Below are positions 1 to 6,404 of a DNA stretch of 6,404 nucleotides, one piece after another. The notes below the pieces were generated by a model that was not told the origin of the DNA, ran no database searches, and was given only the letters and a program-made list of their open reading frames with translations. The DNA lies in contig CAMPJY010000135.1 in the NCBI GenBank assembly GCA_946887025.1, forward strand, positions 1 to 6,404, in the 5' to 3' direction. Position 1 is the first letter of the stretch, and each line of letters begins with the position of its first letter. A program made the position numbers and the translations under genes. Source of the DNA: an uncultured Salinimicrobium sp. GTDB lineage: Bacteria; Bacteroidota; Bacteroidia; Flavobacteriales; Flavobacteriaceae.

Positions 1-187
1 TAGTTGCCGCCTGACATTTCCTGATGTGTTCCCTCAGGGTTTCCGGATACATGGAGCCGGCACCAATAAGGCCCAGTCCTCCCGCATTGCTGACGGCGCT
101 GGCGAGTTTCCAGCCGCTGGCCCAGACCATGCCCGCCTGAATGATGGGAAATTTAATTTGAAACAGGTCGGTAATTTTATTGGACAT
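1..187 (-). CDS. Nitronate monooxygenase-family flavoprotein, N-terminal 62 codons (3' part outside window)
   Basis: Only the first 62 residues are visible; the gene runs off the low-coordinate edge. The protein starts MSNKITDLFQIKFPIIQAGM and continues with ASAVSNAGGLGLIGAGSMYP. The PIIQAGM strand and the AGGLGLIGAG glycine-rich turn are typical of the first beta strands of the FMN-binding TIM barrel of the nitronate monooxygenase / 2-nitropropane dioxygenase family (NMO, PF03060), which also includes FabK-type enoyl-ACP reductases. Family members oxidise alkyl nitronates using FMN and oxygen, but many are only annotated by similarity, so the true substrate is unknown. The ATG at 185-187 gives the expected N-terminus, with the first conserved strand starting near residue 12. 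It lies 27 bp after the mnmA stop with no terminator or promoter motif between them, so the two are probably co-transcribed. The catalytic region is not in the window, so NMO and FabK-like activities cannot be separated here. Confidence 0.88.
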   Translation of the reverse strand, partial: MSNKITDLFQIKFPIIQAGMVWASGWKLASAVSNAGGLGLIGAGSMYPETLREHIRKCQAAT

Positions 188-214
188 AGGGAGCTGCTGT
201 AGTTTGAGGGGAAG

Positions 215-1402
215 TTAAGAAATTACCCCTGAGCCCACAAGCTCCTCGCCCTGATACCAGGCCACGAACTGGCCCTCCGCGATGGAGGCCTGAGGCTCTT
301 CGAAAACTATATACATCCCATTGCCCGTCTGGTGAAGCCTGGCTGTTTGTAAAGGTTGTCTGTATCGGATCCTGGCTTCCACCTGCAGCTCTTCATCTTC
401 CTGTAGCTTCAGGTCGGGGCGTACCCAATGAACTTCATCTTTGGCAACAAAAAGGGCTTTGCGATAGATCCCCGGATGACTTTTTCCCTGCCCTGTGTAG
501 ATGATGTTTTCCTCCACATCAGTGTCCAGAACGAATAGCGGCTCCGGTGTGCCTCCCACATTCAGGCCTTTTCGCTGGCCTTTTGTGAAATAATGGGCAC
601 CCGGATGTTTACCCACTACTTTTCCGTCTGTAGGTTGATAGCTGTGTTTTCTGGACAGGAAATCCAGTTCCTCCGTCTTGCTGCTGAAGGCGGGAGTTTC
701 GCGATTGTACAGGTTCTCGTCGGCTTCGATCTCCACGATCACCCCTTCCTTTGGCTGCAGTTTCTGCTGCAGAAATTCCGGCAGCCTAACTTTCCCGATA
801 AAACAGAGTCCCTGGGAATCTTTTTTATCTGCGGTGATCAGATCCTGATCGGCTGCTATCTTACGGACTTCAGACTTCTGAAGCTCCCCGATAGGGAAGA
901 GGGTCTTTGCCAGCTGCTCCTGGGATAACTGGCACAGGAAATAGGACTGGTCCTTGTTCGGATCCTTTCCGGCGAGCAGACGGTACACAGGTTTTCCGTC
1001 TACTTCGACTTCACCTTTACCACAATAATGTCCTGTAGCCACAAAATCGGCTCCGAGGGAGAGGGCGATCTTCATGAAGACGTCGAATTTGATCTCTCTA
1101 TTACACAACACATCCGGATTCGGCGTTCGGCCTTTTTCGTATTCGTTGAACATATAGTCCACAATGCGTTCCTTGTATTCCTCACTCAGGTCGACCGTCT
1201 GGAAAGGGATTCCCAGTTTCTCGGCCACCAGCATGGCATCGTTGGAATCGTCCAGCCAGGGACATTCCTTTGAAATAGTCACGGAATCGTCGTGCCAGTT
1301 CTTCATGAAAAGCCCTATCACCTCATATCCCTGCTCTTTCAGAAGATATGCTGCAACACTGGAATCCACTCCCCCCGATAAACCTACTACGACTCTTTTC
1401 AT
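215..1402 (-). CDS. mnmA: tRNA-specific 2-thiouridylase MnmA
   Basis: A 395-residue cytoplasmic enzyme that adenylates C2 of the wobble uridine U34 in tRNA-Lys, -Glu and -Gln and replaces the oxygen with sulfur, giving the s2U part of mnm5s2U-type modifications. Visible motifs: PP-loop ATP pyrophosphatase motif LSGGVDSS (residues 8-15); PNPDVLCN with the presumed nucleophilic Cys100; ATGHY (122-126); KDQSYFL (150-156); DSQGLCFIG with the second catalytic Cys200; and [10 protein letters not shown] (275-284) in the central domain, followed by a C-terminal beta-barrel-like region. All key residues are present. Between Cys200 and the GQRKGL motif there is an extra segment of about 32 residues (near 226-257) compared with E. 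coli MnmA (368 aa); I recall this as normal for Bacteroidota. The frame stays open to a TTG at 1447, but the ATG at 1400-1402 is chosen: it puts the PP-loop at the family position, and the upstream extension ([10 protein letters not shown]...) runs into the -7 promoter element at 1445-1452. No clear Shine-Dalgarno sequence precedes the ATG. Confidence 0.97.
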   Translation of the reverse strand: MKRVVVGLSGGVDSSVAAYLLKEQGYEVIGLFMKNWHDDSVTISKECPWLDDSNDAMLVAEKLGIPFQTVDLSEEYKERIVDYMFNEYEKGRTPNPDVLCNREIKFDVFMKIALSLGADFVATGHYCGKGEVEVDGKPVYRLLAGKDPNKDQSYFLCQLSQEQLAKTLFPIGELQKSEVRKIAADQDLITADKKDSQGLCFIGKVRLPEFLQQKLQPKEGVIVEIEADENLYNRETPAFSSKTEELDFLSRKHSYQPTDGKVVGKHPGAHYFTKGQRKGLNVGGTPEPLFVLDTDVEENIIYTGQGKSHPGIYRKALFVAKDEVHWVRPDLKLQEDEELQVEARIRYRQPLQTARLHQTGNGMYIVFEEPQASIAEGQFVAWYQGEELVGSGVIS

Positions 1403-1444
1403 GACTGCTTTTATTTTCTCTAAGTATAGACGTAAATCAACAGG

Positions 1445-1452
1445 CAAAATTA
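1445..1452 (-). promoter_or_regulatory. Bacteroidota -7 element upstream of mnmA
   Basis: On the minus strand this reads TAATTTTG, an exact match to the TAnnTTTG -7 consensus used by the primary sigma factor of Bacteroidota. It would place the transcription start near 1438-1440 and leave a leader of roughly 37 nt before the mnmA ATG at 1402. No clean TTTG -33 element is seen at the expected distance; the region near 1470-1475 reads TGTTTT, and the palindrome at 1476-1503 begins right there. The motif is short and AT-rich, so a chance match is possible, but its position is right. Confidence 0.5.
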
Positions 1453-1475
1453 CAAAAAATAACGCCTATAAAACA

Positions 1476-1503
1476 GTAGAGACGCAATGCATTGCGTCCC
1501 TAC
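1476..1503. repeat. 28-bp near-perfect palindrome (REP-like)
   Basis: The two ends are GTAG and CTAC, and the core GACGCAATGCATTGCGTC (1481-1498) is a perfect 18-bp palindrome; only the pair 1480/1499 does not match. It lies 21 bp downstream of the lipoprotein stop and directly upstream of the mnmA promoter region. As RNA it could form a long stem with almost no loop. In the minus direction it is followed by TGTTTTAT, so it might act as a weak terminator for the lipoprotein gene, but it lacks a proper U-run. The GTAGAGACGC...GCGTCTCTAC type of palindrome resembles dispersed intergenic repeats that I recall from Bacteroidota and cyanobacteria; copy number cannot be judged from this window. Confidence 0.75.
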
Positions 1504-1524
1504 AGAATTGGATATAAAGAATGT

Positions 1525-1920
1525 CTATTGTCTCTGGAAGGTAATGGTTACCCCATTTTCGGTTACAAAGAAGAATTGATTCGCACCGCTAAAATCGATC
1601 GTCCCAGTCATGCTTCCTGCTACTGGCACAGTGATGGTATAACTATCTCCCCCATTATTGGACCAGTCGCCTGAGGCATTGGCAGCAATGCAATTGGTTT
1701 CTTCAAGGTAAAAAGTGGCACTTCCGGTATTATCTTCGTTAAAGGTAATAGTTGAAGCTTCTTCACAGGCCTCAATGTTGAACTGAGCCGGCTCCACACT
1801 GGTGATGACCCAGGTGCCTACAATGGGATCCTCGTTCTTTGGACCCGCTTCGTCGTCATCACTACATGCCGTAAAGCTTAACAATCCCGTGAATAAAAAT
1901 AAGATCAAGTACTTCTTCAT
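1525..1920 (-). CDS. Small lipocalin-like lipoprotein, probably surface-exposed
   Basis: A 131-residue lipoprotein of unknown specific function. Residues 1-18 form a signal peptide (MKK, hydrophobic YLILFLFTGLL) ending in the lipobox SFTA with the lipidated Cys19. The residues after the cysteine are SDDDE, which fits the acidic lipoprotein export signal known to send lipoproteins to the cell surface in Flavobacterium, Capnocytophaga and Bacteroides. The mature part starts with PIVGTWVITSVEP (33-45) and has short beta-prone segments (STITF, GSATFYLEE, DSYTITVPV, GTIDFSGANQFFFV), the pattern of the small lipocalin-like families common in this phylum. Cys52 and Cys77 could form a disulfide outside the cytoplasm. 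The start is certain because it gives a complete signal peptide. An A-rich leader with no Shine-Dalgarno sequence precedes it. It follows the MORN_2 gene after 45 bp. Ligand and role cannot be told; the lipocalin-like assignment rests on pattern, not on a profile search. Confidence 0.85.
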   Translation of the reverse strand: MKKYLILFLFTGLLSFTACSDDDEAGPKNEDPIVGTWVITSVEPAQFNIEACEEASTITFNEDNTGSATFYLEETNCIAANASGDWSNNGGDSYTITVPVAGSMTGTIDFSGANQFFFVTENGVTITFQRQ

Positions 1921-1943
1921 AATTTCTGGTTTTTTTGGTTAAG

Positions 1944-1951
1944 TAAAGATA
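1944..1951 (-). promoter_or_regulatory. Possible weak -7 element before the lipoprotein gene
   Basis: The minus strand reads TATCTTTA, seven of the eight positions' requirements of TAnnTTTG met, with A in place of the last G. It lies 24 bp before the lipoprotein ATG. No TTTG -33 element is visible, and the surrounding sequence is very AT-rich, so this is only a candidate. The alternative is transcription from the MORN_2 promoter upstream. Confidence 0.22.
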
Positions 1952-1965
1952 TAAAATTAAGAGGT

Positions 1966-2643
1966 TTAATTTTTATCAGAAAAGTTTTTATGCTCCTTCA
2001 GGTTGCCGTTCTCATAATATTTCCAGATCCCGAAATGTTTGTCATTCCTGTATTCCCCCTCGATGAGGAGTTCCCCTTTCCCGTTGTATACTTTTGAAGG
2101 CCCGTGCAGCTCCCCGTTGCGATAGGTGAAGGTTTTCAGGAGTACCCCCTTTTCTGAAAAGATATCCTGTTTCCCGTGCAGTTGGCCGTTTACATAGGAA
2201 GATTTCTCCGTCGGGACCCCATTCTCGAAATAGATGACCTTTTCGCCCTGTAACACCCCGTCCTCATAGGGTTCTGTCATCATCAGCTTGTCTGAATTGA
2301 GGTGGTAATACTTCCATTCCCCAATCCGTTTTTCTCCCAGCATCTTACCCTCACTGATTACATTGCCTTTCTGACTGAGGTATTTCACCTCTGCGGTGTC
2401 AGTGTCCTGGGTATAAGTCTTAATGGCTGCAGGATTTTCCTGGCCCAGGATGTAGAATTTAAAAATGCCCACTTCCTTCCCGTGTTCAAAAGTCCCTTCA
2501 TAGCGTACCTGAGAGGGGGCTTCCTCAAAAGTCTTCCTCCAGAGCCCATGTCTCTCCCCATTAGCGTCCAGCTGATTAATGCGATCCTGTGCCACGGCAT
2601 GGATACAAAACAGAAGCGAGTAGAACAGAAGGGCGGTTTTCAT
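1966..2643 (-). CDS. Secreted MORN_2-repeat (YwqK-type) protein
   Basis: A 225-residue protein with an N-terminal signal peptide (MKTALLFYSLLFCIHAVAQ, cleavage probably after Ala18 or Gln19), so the mature protein is expected in the periplasm or outside. The rest is a series of about seven short repeats of roughly 20-24 residues, each with a G-x-x-x-G-x-W/x-x-x-Y/F core: GERHGLWRKTF (29-39), GKEVGIFKFY (55-64), GEKRIGEWKYY (103-113), GVLQGEKVIY (129-138), GQLHGKQDIF (153-162), GELHGPSKVY (177-186) and HFGIWKYYENG (203-213). This is the MORN_2 pattern (PF07661) of the family often labelled 'toxin-antitoxin system YwqK family antitoxin'. No toxin gene is adjacent and a secreted protein is an unlikely antitoxin, so that label should not be taken literally. 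Such repeats build an elongated beta-sheet; binding partners are unknown. It has a strong promoter at 2676-2708 and is separated from yidC by a terminator. Confidence 0.88.
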   Translation of the reverse strand: MKTALLFYSLLFCIHAVAQDRINQLDANGERHGLWRKTFEEAPSQVRYEGTFEHGKEVGIFKFYILGQENPAAIKTYTQDTDTAEVKYLSQKGNVISEGKMLGEKRIGEWKYYHLNSDKLMMTEPYEDGVLQGEKVIYFENGVPTEKSSYVNGQLHGKQDIFSEKGVLLKTFTYRNGELHGPSKVYNGKGELLIEGEYRNDKHFGIWKYYENGNLKEHKNFSDKN

Positions 2644-2675
2644 GAAAGTTTTTGTAGTTAACGGGGTTTAGGGGG

Positions 2676-2708
2676 CAAAAGTATAGGAAGCAGGATTTAA
2701 ATTCCAAA
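2676..2708 (-). promoter_or_regulatory. Bacteroidota-type promoter of the MORN_2 gene
   Basis: The minus strand has a -33 element TTTG (2705-2708), a 21-nt spacer and a -7 element TACTTTTG (2676-2683), matching the TTTG / TAnnTTTG promoter of the primary sigma factor in this phylum. The start of transcription would be near 2670, giving a leader of about 27 nt before the ATG at 2643. It is the most complete promoter in the window. Confidence 0.68.
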
Positions 2709-2749
2709 TTCCAAAATCGTTTGAATTACAATTTCGGATTATTCAATTG

Positions 2750-2769
2750 CCCGGACTTTTAAGTCCGGG
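2750..2769. repeat. Perfect hairpin at the left end of the element
   Basis: CCCGGACTTTTAAGTCCGGG pairs over nine base pairs with a two-base TT loop. The counterpart at the right end, CCGCCTTAAAAGACGG (2855-2870), is a similar hairpin with one mismatch. No T-run follows on either strand close enough for a classical terminator. Confidence 0.8.
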
Positions 2770-2791
2770 TTTGTGGAGTTGTTTATATTTA

Positions 2792-2829
2792 GGGCTTTAG
2801 CCCAATATTTCTATGTCTGGCTAAAGCCC
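2792..2829. repeat. Central hairpin of the element
   Basis: Arms GGGCTTTAGCC (2792-2802) and GGCTAAAGCCC (2819-2829) are exact reverse complements over 11 bp, with a 16-nt AT-rich loop. The left arm plus the next base, GGGCTTTAGCCC, can also fold on itself with five pairs, so two alternative structures compete. Confidence 0.75.
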
Positions 2830-2906
2830 CCTCACCTCAGGAAATAAATGACAACCGCCTTAAAAGACGGGGCCAATTCAATCAAAAAAGATAAAGTGGC
2901 CTTTTC

Positions 2907-2938
2907 AAAAAAAGAAGCCCCACTTTTCAGTGGAGCTT
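2907..2938 (-). terminator. Intrinsic terminator of yidC
   Basis: On the minus strand, AAGCTCCACT - GAAA - AGTGGGGCTT forms a 10-bp stem (one G-U pair) closed by a GAAA tetraloop. One C and then seven T residues follow (2907-2913). It begins 23 bp after the yidC stop codon. This is a textbook Rho-independent terminator and separates yidC from the MORN_2 gene. Confidence 0.92.
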
Positions 2939-2960
2939 TTAAATTAAATAATCTTCAGCT

Positions 2961-4820
2961 TTATTTCTTTTTACCGGATTTCTGCTGCTGCTCGGCCTGC
3001 TCCATCATTTCCTGCATCTTGCGGGCGAATTTACCCTGTTTCTTGGGCTTCTTCTTGTTCTCCTCAATCCTCGCGTGGATCTTATCCTCATCGATGATGA
3101 AGTTCTTGATCACCAGCATGATCCCAATCGTAATGATGTTGGAGGTGAAATAATACAGGGAAAGTCCACTCGCATAGTTGTTAAAGAAGAACAGCATCAT
3201 CAGCGGGGAAAGGTACATGATGAACTTCATGTTCGGCATTCCGGGCTGTTGTGTATTCTGCATGGTCTGCCCCGTGGTCATCATCATATAGATGAAGATG
3301 GCAATGGACGCCAGAATAGGGAAGAGGCTCACGTGATCACCGTAGAAGGGGATAGTGAACGGCAATTCCGCAATGGTATCGTAGCTGGAAAGGTCATCTG
3401 CCCACAGGAATCCCTTCTGCCGCAGTTCAAAGGCACTTGGGAAGAACTGGAAAAGGGCATAGAACACCGGGATCTGCATCAGGGCAGGTAAACATCCGCT
3501 CATCGGACTGGCCCCTGCCTTGCTGTACAGCTTCATCGTTTCCTGCTGCTTCTTCATCGGGTTATCCTTGTACTTCTCGTTCAGCTCGTTGATCTCCGGG
3601 CGCAGCACCTTCATCTTGGCCTGTGACAGGTAAGACTTATAGGTAACAGGAGAAAGCACGATCCGCACTAGGATGGTCATCACAATGATGGCAATACCAT
3701 AACTTGGAAGCACCCCGCTCAGGAAGCTGAAAACAGGGATGAAGATATACTGGTTGATCCATCCAAAGATACCCCAGCCCAACGGCATGATCTCGTCCAG
3801 ATTGCGATCGTAGCTGTCCAGGATCTGAAAATCACTGGGACCGAAATACCAGTTCATGTCATAATTAAGCTCTCCTCCCTTTAATTCCAATGGGAAGGTG
3901 GAGGCGAAAGCCTTAGTGTAAATGGTATCCACCTCTTCGTCCTGCACCAGGTTCTCTGATACAAATTTCCCGGTTTCAAAAGGATTGTCGGTCAAAAGTA
4001 TGGAGGTGAAGAAGTGCTGCTTATAGGCCACATAGGAAATGTCATTCTCCTCCTCTTCAGCTCGGTCTCCCTGGCCTGTGTAATCATCATTGTCGCCCTC
4101 GTACTCAAATATGATCTCCGTATATCGGTTCTCATAGGAAATACTCTTGGCATGTCTGTATCCCTTGAGTGCCCATTCCAGGGTCATGTCTTCAGAAGAA
4201 CTGAATACATCGCTCAGCCCCCTGGATCTGATGCTGAAATCCAGCATATACTCATCCGGTTTCAGCTCATATCTGTATTCAAGATACTCATCCTCAGAAA
4301 CCTTGAGTTTCATGGAAAGAATAGTGTTCTCTCCATTTTTAGTTACCGTCGGTTCAAAGAACAGGTCCTTTGAATTCAGCTGTCTTCCATCGGTGGTGGT
4401 GAAACTGATATTGAAAGTGGAATTCCCGTCTTTTATCAGGTGTACCGGGATCGAATCATAAGTCTTGAAATCCTTGACCCTTGCTTCAGAAATATATCCC
4501 CCCTTGTTGTCGATTTTTAATTCCAGAACCTCATTCTCGATAGTTGTGGTATTCTTGGTCGCCGAAGGCAAAGTGGCAGAATAGCCAAATTCCCCCAAAC
4601 GCGACTTGGCTCTTGCCACCTGCGCCGAATCAGTTTCCACCACCGCGGTGGTTTCATCGATTAGGTCTTCCTGCGTTGAGGTTTCCACCTGCTCGGTTTT
4701 TTGTTTTTCAGCTTCAATTTCCTCCGGAGTTGGCTTGTTGATGTAGAACATCCAGAGAAGGATGGCGCCTATTAATAGAAACCCGATCAGGGAATTAACG
4801 TCAAATTTTTTTTCTTCCAT
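2961..4820 (-). CDS. yidC: Membrane protein insertase YidC
   Basis: A 619-residue inner-membrane insertase that places membrane proteins into the bilayer, alone or with SecYEG, and helps them fold. The layout is that of Gram-negative YidC: an N-terminal membrane anchor (about 11-27, LIGFLLIGAILLWMFYI); an acidic linker; a large periplasmic domain (about 85-340); then the conserved core with membrane segments near 373-393, 441-462, 498-514, 531-547 and 551-571. The core holds the conserved arginine of the hydrophilic groove (Arg386, in TILVRIVLSPVTYKS) and the family signature ASPMSGCLPALMQIPVFYA (437-455). The C-terminal tail from about 574 is rich in Lys and Gln, as expected for a ribosome-contacting tail. 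The length is usual for the phylum. The ATG gives the expected MEEKKFD start right before the first membrane anchor. It lies 70 bp after pyrG and has its own candidate -7 element; a strong terminator follows. No defects are visible. Confidence 0.98.
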   Translation of the reverse strand: MEEKKFDVNSLIGFLLIGAILLWMFYINKPTPEEIEAEKQKTEQVETSTQEDLIDETTAVVETDSAQVARAKSRLGEFGYSATLPSATKNTTTIENEVLELKIDNKGGYISEARVKDFKTYDSIPVHLIKDGNSTFNISFTTTDGRQLNSKDLFFEPTVTKNGENTILSMKLKVSEDEYLEYRYELKPDEYMLDFSIRSRGLSDVFSSSEDMTLEWALKGYRHAKSISYENRYTEIIFEYEGDNDDYTGQGDRAEEEENDISYVAYKQHFFTSILLTDNPFETGKFVSENLVQDEEVDTIYTKAFASTFPLELKGGELNYDMNWYFGPSDFQILDSYDRNLDEIMPLGWGIFGWINQYIFIPVFSFLSGVLPSYGIAIIVMTILVRIVLSPVTYKSYLSQAKMKVLRPEINELNEKYKDNPMKKQQETMKLYSKAGASPMSGCLPALMQIPVFYALFQFFPSAFELRQKGFLWADDLSSYDTIAELPFTIPFYGDHVSLFPILASIAIFIYMMMTTGQTMQNTQQPGMPNMKFIMYLSPLMMLFFFNNYASGLSLYYFTSNIITIGIMLVIKNFIIDEDKIHARIEENKKKPKKQGKFARKMQEMMEQAEQQQKSGKKK

Positions 4821-4879
4821 TGATAATAAATAAGAATCGCGGGGCTGCCGCTTTAGATCATTCTAGTCAAAAAAGTGAC

Positions 4880-4887
4880 CAAAGTTA
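4880..4887 (-). promoter_or_regulatory. Bacteroidota -7 element upstream of yidC
   Basis: The minus strand reads TAACTTTG, an exact TAnnTTTG match, starting only a few bases after the pyrG stop codon (4891-4893). It would give a leader of about 53 nt before the yidC ATG. A TTTG occurs upstream in the end of pyrG but only 9 nt away, too close for a -33 element, and nothing good is found at 19-23 nt. No terminator separates pyrG from this site, so yidC may be expressed both from here and by read-through. Confidence 0.45.
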
Positions 4888-4890
4888 ATT

Positions 4891-6404
<1,514 letters not shown>

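Larger units (their letters stand above)
2741..2882. repeat. Nested inverted-repeat element with flanking 7-bp direct repeats (MITE-like)
   Basis: The element is symmetrical at several levels. The left end carries TTGCCCGGACTTTTAAG (2747-2763); the reverse complement of the right end carries TTGGCCCCGTCTTTTAAG (2862-2877 region), so the termini are imperfect inverted repeats sharing CTTTTAAG. Further inward, GTTGT (left, 2778-2782) faces ACAAC (right, 2851-2855), and in the centre GGGCTTTAGCC (2792-2802) faces its exact complement GGCTAAAGCCC (2819-2829). The heptamer ATTCAAT stands at both borders (2741-2747 and 2876-2882) in direct orientation, like a target-site duplication. No protein is encoded. 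This suggests a small non-autonomous element or a dispersed palindromic repeat; family membership and copy number are not known from this window. Confidence 0.65.
2644..2960. other. 317-bp intergenic region between yidC and the MORN_2 gene
   Basis: No credible gene is seen here. In transcription order it holds the yidC terminator (2907-2938), the nested palindromic element (2741-2882), about 30 bp of AT-rich sequence, and the promoter of the MORN_2 gene (2676-2708). Open frames that cross it, including a plus-strand one beginning at 2848, overlap the terminator and the yidC coding region antisense and have no family features. Confidence 0.8.

Noticed and set aside
593..1517. Several plus-strand open frames antisense to mnmA
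   Set aside because: All lie within the real mnmA coding region, have no domain features and are explained as shadows.
1953..1973. AT-only inverted repeat (AAAATTAA, 5-nt gap, TTAATTTT) overlapping the stop codon of the MORN_2 gene
   Set aside because: The eight pairs are all A-T, there is no GC stem and no clear T-run, so it is too weak to call a terminator; AT-rich spacers often give such repeats by chance.
1966..2643. Toxin-antitoxin system suggested by the usual name of the MORN_2/YwqK family
   Set aside because: No toxin-like gene lies on either side, and the protein has a secretion signal; the name alone is not evidence.
2894..2926. Alternative pairing of AAAGTGG with CCACTTT next to the yidC terminator, as in an attenuator
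   Set aside because: The second segment lies downstream of the terminator in the transcription direction of yidC, so it cannot act as an antiterminator before the hairpin forms.
2848..3153. Plus-strand open frame of 101 codons starting inside the palindromic element
   Set aside because: It overlaps the yidC terminator and the yidC 3' end antisense, and its hydrophobic stretch is a mirror of yidC codon use; no family features.
4842..4880. Two short hairpins in the pyrG-yidC spacer (GCGG/CCGC, and GTCA/TGAC around a T-run)
   Set aside because: Stems of only four to six pairs without a following T-run in the right place; not convincing as a pyrG terminator or a riboswitch.

Overview
The window looks like a housekeeping stretch of a chromosome from the phylum Bacteroidota, most probably a member of the Flavobacteriaceae. 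The evidence is the kind of proteins encoded (long periplasmic-domain YidC, MnmA with a Bacteroidota-type insertion, a lipoprotein with an SDDDE export signal, a YwqK/MORN_2 protein), the absence of clear Shine-Dalgarno sequences before the starts, and TAnnTTTG-type -7 promoter elements upstream of most genes. The genus cannot be named from the sequence alone.

All six genes lie on the minus strand, so transcription runs from high to low coordinates. In transcription order they are: pyrG (CTP synthase, 5' end cut by the window edge, 4891-6404); yidC (membrane protein insertase, 2961-4820); a secreted MORN_2-repeat protein (1966-2643); a small lipocalin-like surface lipoprotein (1525-1920); mnmA (tRNA 2-thiouridylase, 215-1402); and the first 62 codons of a nitronate monooxygenase-family flavoprotein (1-187).

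The transcription units can be sketched. yidC follows pyrG after 70 bp, with a consensus -7 element just after the pyrG stop and no terminator between them. yidC ends at a strong intrinsic terminator (2907-2938). The MORN_2 gene has the best promoter of the window (TTTG, 21 nt, TACTTTTG). The lipoprotein gene follows it after 45 bp and may be co-transcribed. mnmA has its own -7 element, and the monooxygenase gene follows mnmA after 27 bp, probably in the same transcript.

The only stretch above 300 bp without a gene is 2644-2960. It holds the MORN_2 promoter, a nested palindromic element at 2741-2882 bounded by a 7-bp direct repeat (MITE-like), and the yidC terminator. A second, separate 28-bp palindrome lies at 1476-1503 between the lipoprotein gene and mnmA.

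The genes do not form one pathway: they serve nucleotide synthesis, membrane protein biogenesis, cell envelope functions and tRNA modification. I found no convincing new multi-gene system. The most interesting items are the two intergenic palindromic elements, the surface-export signal of the lipoprotein, and the MORN_2 protein, whose usual 'antitoxin' label is not supported here.
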